From Pegoplata infirma (lineage: Eukaryota; Arthropoda; Insecta; Diptera; Anthomyiidae): a stretch of DNA of 64,000 nucleotides. Below, in pieces: positions 1 through 10,855 of the stretch. The notes beneath the pieces were generated by a model. The model was not told the origin of the DNA. It was given only the letters and a program-made list of their open reading frames with translations, and searched no databases. The stretch is taken from contig OY992537.1 of the NCBI GenBank assembly GCA_963921195.1, positions 52,538,313 to 52,602,312 on the forward strand, read 5' to 3'. Within the stretch, counting starts at the first letter, position 1. Each line of letters begins with the position of its first letter. Made by a program: the position numbers and the translations under genes.

Positions 1-79
1 GATTATATTTCTATAAATATTTTTTATAATTTTTTGTCCACAAAAAAATAACTAACACAAATATGTAAAAACCAATGAC

Positions 80-510
80 TTCTCTTTAAAAAATGCCAAC
101 AATTTAAAAAAAAAAACGTACACAAATCATTAAAAATTAAAGAAGAATCACTTATTTTTACTTACAGAACAAAAATAAATGACAAAATATTTTTAGTTTC
201 GTAATAAATCGTCGCACAGTGGGTAGTGAAATGAAAACATATTTAAAACAAGTGATAAAACATTTGACAACCATCCAAGTAATTATTCATTTGTTTTAAT
301 AAACATCAACATTTATATTTTACTGTTAATAAAATTTTCTAAAATCATTAAAAATTAAAGAAGAATCACTTATTTTTACTTACAGAACAAAAATAAATGA
401 CTTTAAAAATTGAATGCTAATGAAAGTCTTTATTTTTTATGTTGTTATTTTTGAAACAAAGAACAGAAATATTCATTTAAAAAAACTGAACATTGAACAA
501 ATGTTTTTTC
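80..510. repeat. Interspersed repeat with an internal direct duplication
   Basis: A segment of about 55 bases (reading aatcacttatttttacttac in its middle) occurs twice in direct orientation, at about 126-181 and 346-401. The flanks match the inverted copy at 27665-27880, which has the segment only once. This copy therefore gained either a 220-bp duplication or an insertion flanked by the repeated segment. No open frame is visible. Superfamily unknown. Confidence 0.7.
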
Positions 511-635
511 TTTTAAAAACGACAAAACATAAAACTTTTTAAATAAACCACAAACAGAGAAAAGTTTTTTTTAAATATGATAAAGATAAATTGTAAAGGA
601 AAATGAATGAAATTAAAACTAAAGGAAATAAGAAG

Positions 636-846
636 ACTTTTTCTATTTTCGTATGACCTATGTCAGACATTTCTCCAAAGAAGTCTTTGGTAACATGTCC
701 CCAGAAAGTCAGCATGCCTTACTACTGCTGACTTTAAATGAGGACATTTAAAGTCTCGAGGACGTGGCCAACTGTGGTGGGAATCGAACCCACGACACCC
801 AGTTTCAAAGGCTAGCACGCTACCAACTAGCCTACAGGGTCCCCCA
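636..846 (-). mobile_element. tRNA-derived SINE-like element
   Basis: On the minus strand the element begins near 845 with a tRNA-like head. It has an A-box-like TAGGCTAGTTGG and a perfect B box GGTTCGATTCC set in a 5-bp T-arm (GTGGG/CCCAC). The acceptor stem does not pair and the anticodon stem is imperfect, so this is not a functional tRNA. About 130 bases follow without tRNA similarity, including a hairpin (gactttaaatgtcc / ggacatttaaagtc) and ending in A-rich DNA. A pol III promoter plus an unrelated body is the architecture of a tRNA-derived SINE. I could not confirm flanking duplications. Confidence 0.65.
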
Positions 847-2129
847 ATAATAACTATATGCCAATATGCGAGAACTCGAAAACTAGAACCAATCTTTAAA
901 TACGCAACCCAGATTCGAAATCAGCGCCTAAAATAACTCTTAGATTTGTTGTTATCGTGTAAGTATACACGTTTGCATTGTGTAGGGTATCCCAAGTTTT
1001 ATCAAGGCCGAATTTACACTTTTTATTGTATTCTTAAGTATTGTTGCTATTTTATTTGCTAAAAATTTTGTTTTGTTTTTCGTGTCTTATTGTTCAGTTT
1101 ATTTATATTTTGACAAGTCATTACGAAAGAGTTAAAATTGTTTTAACAAAGACAGTTCAAGAGTAAAAACAAGAACTAGATCTAAATAAGTATTTGCGAA
1201 ACGTAATGAATTAACCTACTACGATGTAGTACAATGTGCACAATTTATATTAGGGTGGCTGATACTTTTAAAAGGTCGAAATTCGAAGAAAACCAAGCAT
1301 ATGTTAGACAACAAATACTACATGCAAAATAAAAGCTTTGTCCACAGGCGAAAAATCTGCTAAAAATACACCCAATTCGAGAAATCTGCAGACGCGGTTT
1401 GCTTAATTTCTGTAGTGTGGTCGAATCAGCAGATAAATCTGTCAAGACAGCCGAAAAATCTGTTGATTTCAAAATAAAAATCTGCTGATCAACAAAAGTT
1501 CTGCAAAATTTCTGTTGTTTTTTGAAATTGAATGGCAGAGAGTTCTGTTAAATATTAATTTCAGCAGAAAAATATGCTAAAAATGTGTTACTTTAAATTG
1601 AAAGTTATTTTACAAATTTTTTTACAGCGGTTTTCTTTTGAGTGTAGATACTTTAACTACTGTGACAGTACACCCTACCGGTCTTCAATTGAATTATCAT
1701 TTTAACTTATTCGTGACTACTAGAACAATATGTCTCTATTGGGATTATATGTCCCAGAATAAAAACGCGATTACAGAATTACTGAGTAAGCAGAACATAA
1801 TTTTTTTTTATCCAAATCTCTTACAATATGCAACCATTTCCTTTAAGAATTTTTCAGTTTTGAATATAAAACAACGTCCCGAAATGGTTAAGCATTATCC
1901 TGTTTTGAGCAGACAGACATTTTTCCAAATAAATAAATTATTTCATTGTAAACTTATTTAACTAGTCATGTATTAAATTATATTTTGAAATTTTGTACGG
2001 TTACTAATAATAATTATATTGTTTAAAAATATTTTCAACTGTTTCCTCTAATTAAATCTATTAAACAATTCCATTTAAAATTTGTTTAAGCGGTCATGTG
2101 TTAAAATACATTTTCAGAAATGTGCACAG
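847..2129. other. AT-rich DNA without a recognisable gene
   Basis: No splice-supported exon or structured RNA was recognised. The stretch 1370-1580 is dominated by variants of the word aaatctgctg on both phases, suggesting decayed short tandem repeats; a similar run lies at 19240-19330. An open frame at 1638-1961 has no recognisable domain. Confidence 0.5.
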
Positions 2130-3345
2130 ATTACACCGCTCTACAAATCGGAGGGTTGTCGCTGCGTTTTGAATGAGACCAAAAAAGTTTATAGGTTTTG
2201 GTTTTTTGATTCCAAAACGGTCACTCAAATTTTTCTATCACGTCAAAATTGTGAAAAAATCGCGGTTAAAGTGTCAAAAAGGCCCATTTTGGCCATTTTT
2301 GAACGCCTGTAAAATAAAATCTTGACATGCGAATGACTTTATATTAGAGATGTGCACGTGAGCAGATTAGAGCGTGATTCACGTGATTCACGCGTGAGTG
2401 TGACTGAATTCAATTTTACTCACGTGATTGGGAGTGAGTGTCAGTGGAGAAAACAATTGCGTGAGTGAGTGTGCGTGATTAAGATTTATTTATTTTCTCT
2501 TCGTATTTCCTTTTGTACCAAAAAACAACAAAAAAATTTTAAAATTTGGCGTAACTTAAGTTTTAATCCCGAAAAATTAAAAAAAAAATTTAAAATTTCG
2601 CTGAACTTTAAATTTTGTTGAAAATTTTAAAAGATTTTCGAAATTTTAGTTTTTGAAATTTTTTTTGTATAAATAAGAGTTTCGTGAGTGTGAGTTAACG
2701 TGAGTGTGAGTGAAGCTTGCGTGAGTGCACGTGAGTGTGAGTTTTATTAAATTTACTGACGTGATTGTGAGTGAGTGTGAGTAGAAAAAATATGCTTGTG
2801 AGTGAGTGTGCGTGATTCAAAAATTCCTGTCGTGAGCGTGAGTGAGTGTGAGTCAAAAATCACTCACGCGCCCATCTCTACTTTATATCAAGCTCATTCG
2901 AAAGTGCGTAATTTTTTCATTAAGAAAAAATCAAATTTTCTTGGAATTTTATTTTTTATAATAGTAAAAAAATTATTTGCGACAAGTGCTTTAAATCTAA
3001 AATTTACATGTGTATTTGTTTGGAAATTTGTTAAAAAACACTGTGTAAATAAACTAAATATTAGAAAAAGGTTTTTTGTTAATGATTTTTTTACCAGTTT
3101 AGAAAATTAAATTCCAAGAACATTTCATCTGGTCTTATAAAGAAAATTACATAGTTTAGAATGAGCTTGATACCAAGTCAATCGCATGTCAGAATCTTAT
3201 ATTATAAGCTTTCAAAAAGAGTCCAAAATGGCCTTTTTCGGCACTTTAACCGCGAATAACTCAAAATCCTGACGTGATAGACATATTTGGGTCGCAGATT
3301 TGGAATCAGCGCAACAACCACTACCTAAATCACTTACCAGAATCC
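2130..3345. mobile_element. Foldback element, arms at about 2130-2336 and 3110-3345, split by a hAT MITE
   Basis: The left arm (for example 'gtcaaaaaggcccattttgg' near 2272) returns as an imperfect reverse complement in the right arm (for example 'ccaaaatggcctttttcggc' near 3222). Both arms also share a form of 'tatcacgtcaaaatt'. The hAT-like MITE at 2345-2880 interrupts the left arm and duplicates CTTTATAT from it, so the foldback is older. No coding capacity. Confidence 0.65.
2345..2880. mobile_element. hAT-like MITE, family with TAGAGATG ends
   Basis: Both ends carry inverted TAGAGATGKGC...CGTGAG. The element is flanked by a perfect 8-bp target duplication CTTTATAT (2337-2344 and 2881-2888), the signature length of hAT transposition. 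The interior is built from GTGAGTG / CACGTGA words on both strands around a short AT-rich centre, with no transposase frame. A second copy with its own 8-bp duplication is at 10357-10768; fragments are at 10823 and 19992-20104. Confidence 0.9.
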
Positions 3346-3413
3346 AATACGCATTTTCATGTTGAACTGTGTTATATACTTCAATTATTTTTATTTTAAA
3401 ATAAATTAATTTA

Positions 3414-3786
3414 TGGTGTTTTCTTTTCTGACAAAAAATGTGCCTTTTTATGCATTTCGCCCCAAAAATTATGTTCTTTTCTAAAAAATGTCAACCCTTA
3501 TAAAGAATATCGTGTTCTTTTCTAAAAATGTCTGCCCTATAAAGTGCAAAAATGTTGCACTTTTTACCCCGTTAAAAATCACGGGGTTGAAATTGCCTTG
3601 TACAACAGCTGACTTTTTTAGTGTTGTTTTCTCAAAACAGCTGTTAAAAAATACAGGGCAGAGTATTTCTGTATGTTGTGTTCTATTCCAGTCAAATAAA
3701 ATGCAAATTTTTGAAGGTGTGAGTTAAACATTTTTAAAATGTATACCCTAAATAGGCAAACATTTTTTTCAGAAAAGAAATCACCA
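3414..3786. mobile_element. Harbinger-like MITE with TTA target duplication
   Basis: Inverted ends TGGTGWTTTCTTTTCTGA extend about 28 bases with few mismatches and are flanked by TTA on both sides (3411-3413, 3787-3789). A 3-bp TWA duplication is typical of PIF/Harbinger. The interior holds a small hairpin (accccgttaaaaatcacggg near 3567). The 79-codon frame inside it has no known domain. The superfamily call rests on TSD length alone. Confidence 0.7.
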
Positions 3787-3799
3787 TTAGATTAAATTA

Positions 3800-5005
3800 C
3801 ACTGTGCTACAAAAAACACAAATCGAATATACTTTTAAAATGTGGTAGTTAAGGTTGTAGGTCTCGTCGAAAAGATCACAAAAATGCCCATCAAACTTGC
3901 CAGACACTCTCAAATTTTAAAGTTATTGTCAAAAAACGTTTTTTTGGGGCTTTGCTCACTGAACCACGTGTAACTTAAACATTTTTCAACCGATTTTCAA
4001 TTTTCCAACTGTTTTGGATAGAAGAGGGATAGGGCTTTTCATGTGTGTGTATTTGTCTATTCATATAAGAAAGATATGTATTGATTTTTTCAAAAACATC
4101 TAATTTTTTGTTATTTTTTGAAAATTTTTTGAGTTTATCGATATTTTCCTGCTGTAGTTTGTTCAACAACATTTATATGAATGAACGTATTCATAAAGAA
4201 AATTAAATTTTGAATAAGATGAGCTTTATTCAAAAAAAAAAAAAAATCGTATAACAATTGACAGAGTTGTGATAATTTTTCTAAAAAAGAAAATTAAGAT
4301 TTTGCATGAAATTGCCTAACCCAGGAAAAAAAAATAAAAAAATAGACGAACATACTGAGAGGTCACGTATCATTATTTTAAAGGTTTTTGACCTCCCGAA
4401 TTCGAATTTGACCTTGAAATTGCGCTATCTCATTAAATTTTTGATATATCAATTTATGTTAAATATCTCAAAAACCTAACGAGATAGTGAAATTTAAAGG
4501 CCAGTTTCGGATTCAGCGCGCCAAAAACCTTTAAAAATATTGTACATGAGCATTTATGATAAATTAATTTTTTTTGCATTGGCGATTTCCTGCAAAATCT
4601 TAATTTTCTTTTTTAGAAAAATTATCACAACTCTGTCAATTATTATCCGATTATTTCAGGATAAAGCTTATCGTATTTAGAATTAAATTATCTTTAAAAA
4701 ACGCTCATAAATATAGAGGTTGTTAAACAAACTATAGCAGAAAAAAATCGATAAACTAGAAAAATTTTCAAAAAATAACAAAAAAAAATTGATTTTATAG
4801 AAAAAATCAATAGATATCTTTCTTTCACGTGTTAACCAATTCACACACATGGAAAGCCCTATCCTTTTTCTATCCAAAAAAAGTTTTTTGACAATAACTC
4901 TAAAATTTGAGGGTGTCTGGCAAGTTTAATGGACATTTTTGTGGTCTACTCGACAAGACCAACAACCTATACTATGTCACATCAAAAGTATTTTTTCACT
5001 GTAGT
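3800..5005. mobile_element. Family C palindromic (foldback) element
   Basis: Two arms of about 400-500 bases are imperfect reverse complements. 'gacagagttgtgataatttt' near 4260 pairs with 'aaaattatcacaactctgtc' near 4617, and 'ggttgtaggtctcgtcgaaa' near 3853 pairs with a diverged copy near 4950. The left end reads CACTGTGCTACAAAAAA. Relatives are at 18888-19215 (left arm only) and 58190-61911 (right arm). Noncoding. Confidence 0.75.
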
Positions 5006-5253
5006 AAATGATATTTATCAAATTAAAACGGAATGTACCACAAACTGAAAAATTTGCATTATTGTATTGTTTTGTACTGGCTATTATTTACATTTTTTTT
5101 TTTTTAAATTTTCAGAAACCGTTCTGAACATTCTTGTATAGTTTTTTATGGGCTATCGATTAATTTTTGTTTTTTTTTTTTTGGGAAATTTTCAAAACCA
5201 GTTCTGAAATTTTTCATTTTTTGAAAATGTCAATTTTTCAAAAATTCTGCCAC

Positions 5254-5725
5254 TTTTTTACCCTCCACTCTAGTGATAGAGGGTATATATAAGTTTGTCA
5301 TTCCGTTTGTAACACATCGAAATATTGGTCTAGGAGCCCATAAGGTATATATATTCATGATCCTCGATCGATTTTAAGTCGATCTAGCGATGTCCGTCCG
5401 TCCGTCCGTTCGTCCGTCTGTCAGCCTGTCTGTCCGTAGAAAACACGCTAACTTTTAAAAGACTTTACAGAGACTACTGAAGTTTGGCACATATGTTGGC
5501 CATTTACCAGGTCAGGTTGGTGTTGCAATCCAGCCAAATCGGTCCAGTGGTTCAAAAGTTATGAGCAAAAGAAGAAATTTCGGCAAGGGTTTTTCGCGAA
5601 TTTACGAGATAAGATACACGATATCTTTCGAAAGACAATTATGAGACTGCTGAAATATGGCATGTATCTTTGCCGTTCCCCAGGAGATTTCAGGAGAAAT
5701 TGAGAAAAATTTTGATTTTGAGCGA
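5254..5725 (+). mobile_element. HINE (mini-me/DINE-1-like), truncated at its 3' side
   Basis: It starts with the head hairpin ATACCCTC...GAGGGTAT-type stem, followed by 'tttgtcattccgtttgtaac', 'gatcctcgatcgattttaag' and a short (GTCY)n run at 5395-5430. It then has two copies of a 'gttcaaaagttatgagcaaa'-like word. The 3' hairpin (ATTCGGC...CGAAT) seen in complete copies is missing. Known mini-me elements carry the same (TA)n and (GTCY)n tracts; the assignment to Helentron-type rolling-circle transposition is from the family, not from this copy. Confidence 0.8.
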
Positions 5726-6164
5726 TCCCATTGTTGTCCCAACTTAATAATTTTAGAATATATTTAGGACTTTCTCTATTAGATTATCAATTAAAAAAAA
5801 AAATCGGGGGATACCATCCTCCCATTTTCTCCTCCCTATATCACGACCTTAAAATAAGGGAGGGTTACCCTTATTTTTTTCGAAAATTTTTTGGCTATAG
5901 TAGGTCTTGTAGAGCATATTATGAGCTTTAAAACAAACCAAAAATTGGCTTTCTAGCTATAATAGAACCAACGATATTAAGTTTTTACGGTGCAAAGTGT
6001 CGCGACTGGGAGATTTTGGGGGAAATTTTGACCCTCCGTATTTTCGGCCCCTGTTGACTTAGAGGGCTGAAAATTTGCTTTTGTTAGTTTTTTTTGTAGT
6101 GTATGAACTAAACTAAATTTCATCAATATCGGAGGGGTCAAAAATATTCATGATTGATTTCACT
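5726..6164. other. Unassigned DNA inside the foldback
   Basis: No repeat of this stretch was found elsewhere in the window. It contains an inverted GGGAGGGTTACCC / GGGGGATACCATCC neighbourhood but no gene-like frame. Confidence 0.4.
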
Positions 6165-6590
6165 TAGAATGACCCTGAAAAGAAAAATTTTTTGATGTAA
6201 AAAAAAATATGAAAAAAAAATTTTTTTTGGTGAGAAAAAAATTGATAATAAAAAATTTGATGAAAAAATATTGATGAAAAAAAATTTTGATGAAAAAAAA
6301 AATTTGATGAAAAAAAAATTAATGAAAAAAATTTGATGAAAAAGAAATTTGATGAACAAAAAATTGATGAAAAAAAAAATTTGATAAAAAAAAAAATTGA
6401 TGAAAAAAAAAATTTATTTGTTGAAAAATAATTATGTTACTTTTTATTCACCAGCTGGTGAAAAACGGTTTTATTCTTATTTGCTTTTTCGTTAATTGTT
6501 AGCTTATATAGTCAAACTGAGGTGGCGTCCTGCATCATTTTTAAAATTTGACACCAGCCTAAAAACATTATCATGTTAATGTTTTAAAAA
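6165..6590 (+). repeat. Family B fragment: A-rich minisatellite plus conserved tail
   Basis: Irregular units like 'tttgatgaaaaaaaaaat' run from 6190 to 6415. They are followed by the family B tail: a perfect palindrome TTCACCAGCTGGTGAA (6447-6462), 'caaactgaggtggcgtcctg' and the end 'aaaacattatcatgtta'. Poly-Lys/Phe/Ile frames over the array are artefacts of composition. Confidence 0.75.
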
Positions 6591-6690
6591 AAAATAATCG
6601 ATAGCCCATACAAAACTATATAAAAATTTAAATTTTTAAGATTGTGGTGCATTCCGTTTTAATTTGACAAATATTTAATCAAGGCAACTC

Positions 6691-6884
6691 GTCACAAATT
6701 TGACAATTTTTCCAATATTTGGCCACGCCTCCTAAGCCCAGTTTTTGAAAAATTGAAAAACCAAAAACGCAATTTTCTTAGTTCCATATAGGGCTAATCA
6801 TACAACCTATTCAGAAGTTTACGGTACACGTGTTTTTTTTTCGCTGGCCATTGTGTGTGGAATGCCTCATATATATTTATGATC
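6691..6884. other. Unassigned AT-rich spacer
   Basis: Nothing recognisable beyond low-complexity A/T runs and a single 'ggccacgcctcctaagccca' stretch of higher GC. Confidence 0.35.
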
Positions 6885-7085
6885 AACAGATGAAAAAAAA
6901 TTTATGTTCAACATAAAATGTATGATGAGCAGAAAAACCCTTGTTGCAAATGCATAACAGATGAAAAAAATTTATGATCAACAAAAAATGTATGATGAAC
7001 AGAAAAACCCTTGTTGCAAATGCATAACAGATGAAAAACAATTTATGATCAACAAAAAATGTATGATGAACGGAAAACCCCTTGT
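6885..7085. repeat. Tandem repeat, three units of about 68 bp
   Basis: The units read approximately 'aacagatgaaaaaaatttatg', 'atcaacaaaaaatgtatgatg', 'aacagaaaaacccttgttgc', 'aaatgcat'. Unit divergence is low. The minus-strand open frame across it (6883-7116) only reflects the repeat. Confidence 0.8.
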
Positions 7086-7223
7086 TGCTAGACTTGCCAC
7101 CTTTTGAAATTTCCAAAACGGGACACCACTAAAAAACATAAAAAATTCAAAAAAAAAATCGACGTCTCAAAAATTCTATAACGTCTCAAAAGGACTTAGA
7201 TTCAGGACATCAACCTTTATTTA

Positions 7224-8846
7224 CAGTGGCGGGTACAGCTTTTGGGTATGGGGGGGGGGGGGGGAAATTTTTTTTTTTTTACTTCGAAAAAATATCATAA
7301 ATTCACCTTTGTTGACGAGCAAAAAAAAAGGATACGTTTTTTTTTTTACAAAAAAAGTGATGGGAAAGCTATAAAATCATAAAATTTATTAGTTTTTGCC
7401 GAAGGAGGTTTGTTTTTCATGACCATATTTCGTTTAGGTCAATTTTTTTTTAATTTGCTTTAAAAGAAAATTGTAAATTTTTCGTATACATAAGAAGAGA
7501 TTTTTTTAATAGAAGAAATTCTCCCTACATAGAAAACATCAGATGTTAAGACATTTTTCGTGAAAAAAAATATTTTTTATAGGGAAAATGTCGCAGAATA
7601 TAAAACTTTTCTTTACGAAAAATGTCTCAGAATCTGAGACTATTTTCGTATAGAAAAATTTTCAGATTTCTAAAAGAAATTTAAAAGAAAATTGTATATT
7701 TTTCGTATACATAAGAAGAGTCTAAATCTGAGAATTTTTTAATAGAAAAAATTCTTCCTACATAGAACATATCAGATTTTGAGACATTTTTCGTGTCTGA
7801 AAATTTTTCTTTTTTCGTATAGAAAAATTTTCAGATTCTAAGAATTTTTTTCCACAGAAAAAGTTTCAGATTTTGAGACATTTTACTATAGAAAAAGTCT
7901 AATAGAAAAAGTCTTAGTTTCTTGACCTTTTTTCAATAAAAAAAGTCTCAGATTCTAAGAACTTTTCCTAAAGAAAAAGTTTCAAATTCTTAGATCTTAT
8001 TCCTTAAGAAAAAGGCTCAGATTCTCAGACCTTTTTCCTAAATAAAAAGTCTCAGACTCTGAGAGCTTAAAGAAGAAGTGACAGATTCTGAGACCTTTTT
8101 TCTGATTCTGAAATCTTTTCTGATTCTAAGACACTTTTTCTATAGAAAAAGTCGGAGATTCTGTGACCCATTCCTAAAGAAAAAGTCCCAGATTCGGAAA
8201 TGTTTTTCCTATAGAAAACGTCTCAGACTTTAAGACCTTTTTCCTATAGAAAGGTCATAGATTCTGAGACCTGTTTCCTATAGAAAAAGTCTGAGATTCT
8301 GAGACATTTTTCTGAGACTCGGAGACCTTATTCCTATAAAAAAAGTCTTAGATTCTAAGACCTTTTTCCCGTTGAAAAAGTCTCAGATTCTGCGACCTTC
8401 TACCAATTCAGTAAGTTTCAAATTCTGAGACTATTTTTCAACAATAAAAAGACTCAGATTCTGTGACCTTTTTGCTTAAAATAAGTCTCAAATTCAGAAA
8501 TTCTGAGACTTTTTTTTCCAAAAAAAAATTCTTCTGCGACCTTTTTCCTATAAATAAATTTTAAACCTTTTTCACATAAAAAGGTCTCAGATTCTAAGAA
8601 TTTTTTCTTTAGAAAAAGTTTTTTCTTTAGAAAAAAAAATTTTAAATAGTTTTACATATGTAAGTTCGACTATCAACATTGCTTGTATGTAGAAGACAAA
8701 AATTTTTTATATAAACCAAATTAAGATACTGTAAGATTTTTCTATACAAAAAAAAACATATTTTAATTAATAGGTTTATGCCAAAATTCATAATAAGATT
8801 GACAGATATTTTTCACAGATATTTTTCCCCCTTGTACCCTCGCATG
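7224..8846. mobile_element. Non-autonomous hAT-like element with internal minisatellite, copy 1
   Basis: The left end is CAGTGGCGGGTACAG and the right end, read inverted, is CATGCGAGGGTACAAG. The flanks are a perfect 8-bp duplication TTTATTTA (7216-7223 and 8847-8854). A CAGTGGCGG-type terminus and 8-bp TSD are typical of hAT. Most of the interior (about 7480-8640) is a degenerate tandem repeat of about 34 bp, with the core palindrome 'gtctcagattctgagac' and spacer 'ctttttcctatagaaaaa'. No transposase frame is present. Copy 2 is at 58587-60805 and shares the G-run after the left end (7249-7264). Confidence 0.92.
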
Positions 8847-9076
8847 TTTATTTATCATATGTTACACTTTAACACAAGTTGGACCGTTTTTCTGCAGCGT
8901 TTGAAAGGCTACGTTAGCTACCCGTTTTTTTGCTTTTGCTTTTCATATCACTTCAAACAATTTCAATATTATAAGTTATAGCTTTTGTTTACTTTACTTT
9001 TTTGTGTTTGCTTAAACTACAACAACATGAAAAAAACAAAAACTCCAAACAGAGCAGTAGCGGAAAACAAATTTTA

Positions 9077-10050
9077 TTGGTGTAGCCTACAAATATACTA
9101 CAGTAGTATATTTGAATGTGTGTGTGGAAGAAGGTGCTAAAATCCAATTTTTGGAAATCGCGTTTTTTTGCAAAATCGTATCTTCCTTCAATAGTTCGAT
9201 CTATTTGCAAACAAATTTGTTAAAAACTTGATGGTTTTCTGTCATAAAATTGACCTTAAAAGTTCAATTTTAACTATTTTTGGAAATATTATATATTTTT
9301 CCCCCGAATACTAACATGTATTTTGCAGTGAAACTAAAGGTGGTATATCAAAATTCTTGCATGTGAGATGGTTAACGTGTAGAAAACATCCTAGGCTTTA
9401 ACATGTGCCCATTGGTTTGGCAAAAAACGTTATCATATCTAATCTATCTATAGTTAAAGTGTGAATATGGAAAAAGGTGCTATATCCATACAAAAACACA
9501 ATACTGTTTTACGAAATACTAAGGGCGGATTTAGATAATCTATCCAATTTTTGAGTTTAAACTATAAAAATGAGTGTTTAGTAACTTATATTATAAATTG
9601 TGCAAATTTTTTTTAACCCATATAAACCATAAACCACTTGTTTTTGATAAATTAACTACCCTTTTATTATTCTTATATAAAAATTAATATTGCTGGACCC
9701 CGTCTAAATTTTGCAGAATTCATCATGCCAAATTTTAATTTTTAAAAAATAACACAAAAAACATGAAACTACTTGGCAAATGTATTGAAATTCCTAGTAA
9801 AAATTGTAACATAGCACCTTATTCCACTAGAACAAAATTTCACATGCAATTTTTTGCTACTTCCGCTCATTCTGTTTTTATGAAATTTTGTACATAGATG
9901 CAAATGGTCAATCTTTGTCGATCTGCATAAAGAAAATTAAGAAATTAATTTTTTTTCGCGACTTATTTAGTTTTTTGCTTCTCCTATACAATTTGGTTTT
10001 TGGATTATAGCACCTTGTTCCACACCCACATTCATTTGTAGGCTACAAAA
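9077..10050. mobile_element. Element with inverted GTAGCCTACAAATA ends
   Basis: The left side reads 'gtagcctacaaatatactac' (from about 9083) followed by 'gtgtgtggaagaaggtgcta'. The right side reads, inverted, the same order: 'tagcaccttgttccacaccc' then 'atttgtaggctac' (ending near 10050). The terminal inverted repeat is about 60 bp with mismatches. The interior has no recognisable protein. The TSD was not resolved because the ends sit in locally repeated 'tactacagtagtata' sequence. Confidence 0.65.
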
Positions 10051-10356
10051 ATACTACAGTAGTATATTTGTAGGCTACAGTATTACTACAGTATTACCAC
10101 AGACTAAATACAGACTCGACAGTAGAGTTTTATATGAAAAAATGGGGAAAAACTAAGCGATTTTAGGAGAAAACACAGCGGTTTTTAGTCCGTTTTACGC
10201 TAACATGGCAACACTTTCTACGACTTAGGAGTGAGTGAAACAACAAAAACCGATCTGTTCGGTATTTTTCGATATTTTCGAATTTGTACGCGATTTTAAT
10301 ATTATCGGTCTAGACGCTCAGAAGTTATGAGCAAAACCGTGGCATTAACATTGGGT
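10050..10356. other. Unassigned, with a HINE-like internal fragment
   Basis: The part next to the following hAT MITE ('cggtctagacgctcagaagt', 'tatgagcaaaacc') resembles the internal 'ggttcaaaagttatgagcaa' block of HINEs, and 'ttcacgtgttgaaaa' follows on the far side of the MITE. This suggests the MITE landed in an old HINE. Confidence 0.4.
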
Positions 10357-10768
10357 TAGAGATGGGCGCTGGTCACGTGATTTGCGTGATTCACGTGAAT
10401 CACGCGTGAGTGATTTTCATTTCAATCACGTGATTGTGAGTGAGTGTGAGCTGAAAAAAAATCTGAGTGAGTGAGTCATTTATTTTTTGCGTGAGTTTGC
10501 GTGATTAGATTTTTAGATTAGCCCAATTTTTTTATTTTTTGTAAAAAATTTTTTTTTGGAGTTTTTTTTGGTAAGAAAATATTATTGCGTGAGTAGATTT
10601 TGCGTGACTCACGCGTGAGCGTGATTGAATCTGGCGTGAGTAAGATTTTTATTACTCACGTGAATAGTGAGTGAGCGTGAATAAAAAAAAAATTGCGTGA
10701 GTGATTCGATTATTTTTGCGTGAGCGTGAGTGAGTGTGAGTCAAAATCCACTCACGCACCCATCTCTA
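10357..10768. mobile_element. hAT-like MITE, TAGAGATG family, copy 2
   Basis: Inverted TAGAGATGGGCGC... ends are flanked by the perfect 8-bp duplication CATTGGGT (10349-10356 and 10769-10776). The interior is rich in GTGAGTGAGTGTGAG and CACGTGA words. It is shorter than the copy at 2345-2880 but has the same plan. Confidence 0.9.
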
Positions 10769-10822
10769 CATTGGGTTTTTCGAAAATTCACGTGTTGAAA
10801 AATACACAAAACATGGTTTTAA

Positions 10823-10855
10823 TTAGAGATGGGCACGTGAGTGATTTATTGTGAC
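10823..10855. mobile_element. TAGAGATG-family hAT MITE, end fragment
   Basis: 'tagagatgggcacgtgagtg' is an exact left terminus, but no matching right end follows within the expected distance. The fragment is probably a deletion derivative. Confidence 0.6.

Larger units (their letters stand above)
5010..6690. mobile_element. Foldback whose arms bracket a HINE and a family B fragment
   Basis: The left arm at about 5010-5170 ('aaattaaaacggaatgtacc', 'atgggctatcgatt') recurs inverted at about 6590-6690 ('aatcgatagcccat', 'gcattccgttttaattt'). Between the arms lie a truncated HINE, about 440 bases of unassigned sequence and a family B piece, so the foldback was probably the original target. The exact ends were not resolved. 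Confidence 0.5.

Noticed and set aside
771..845. Functional tRNA gene
   Set aside because: A and B boxes and the T-arm are good, but the acceptor stem does not pair and a non-tRNA body follows; better explained as a SINE.
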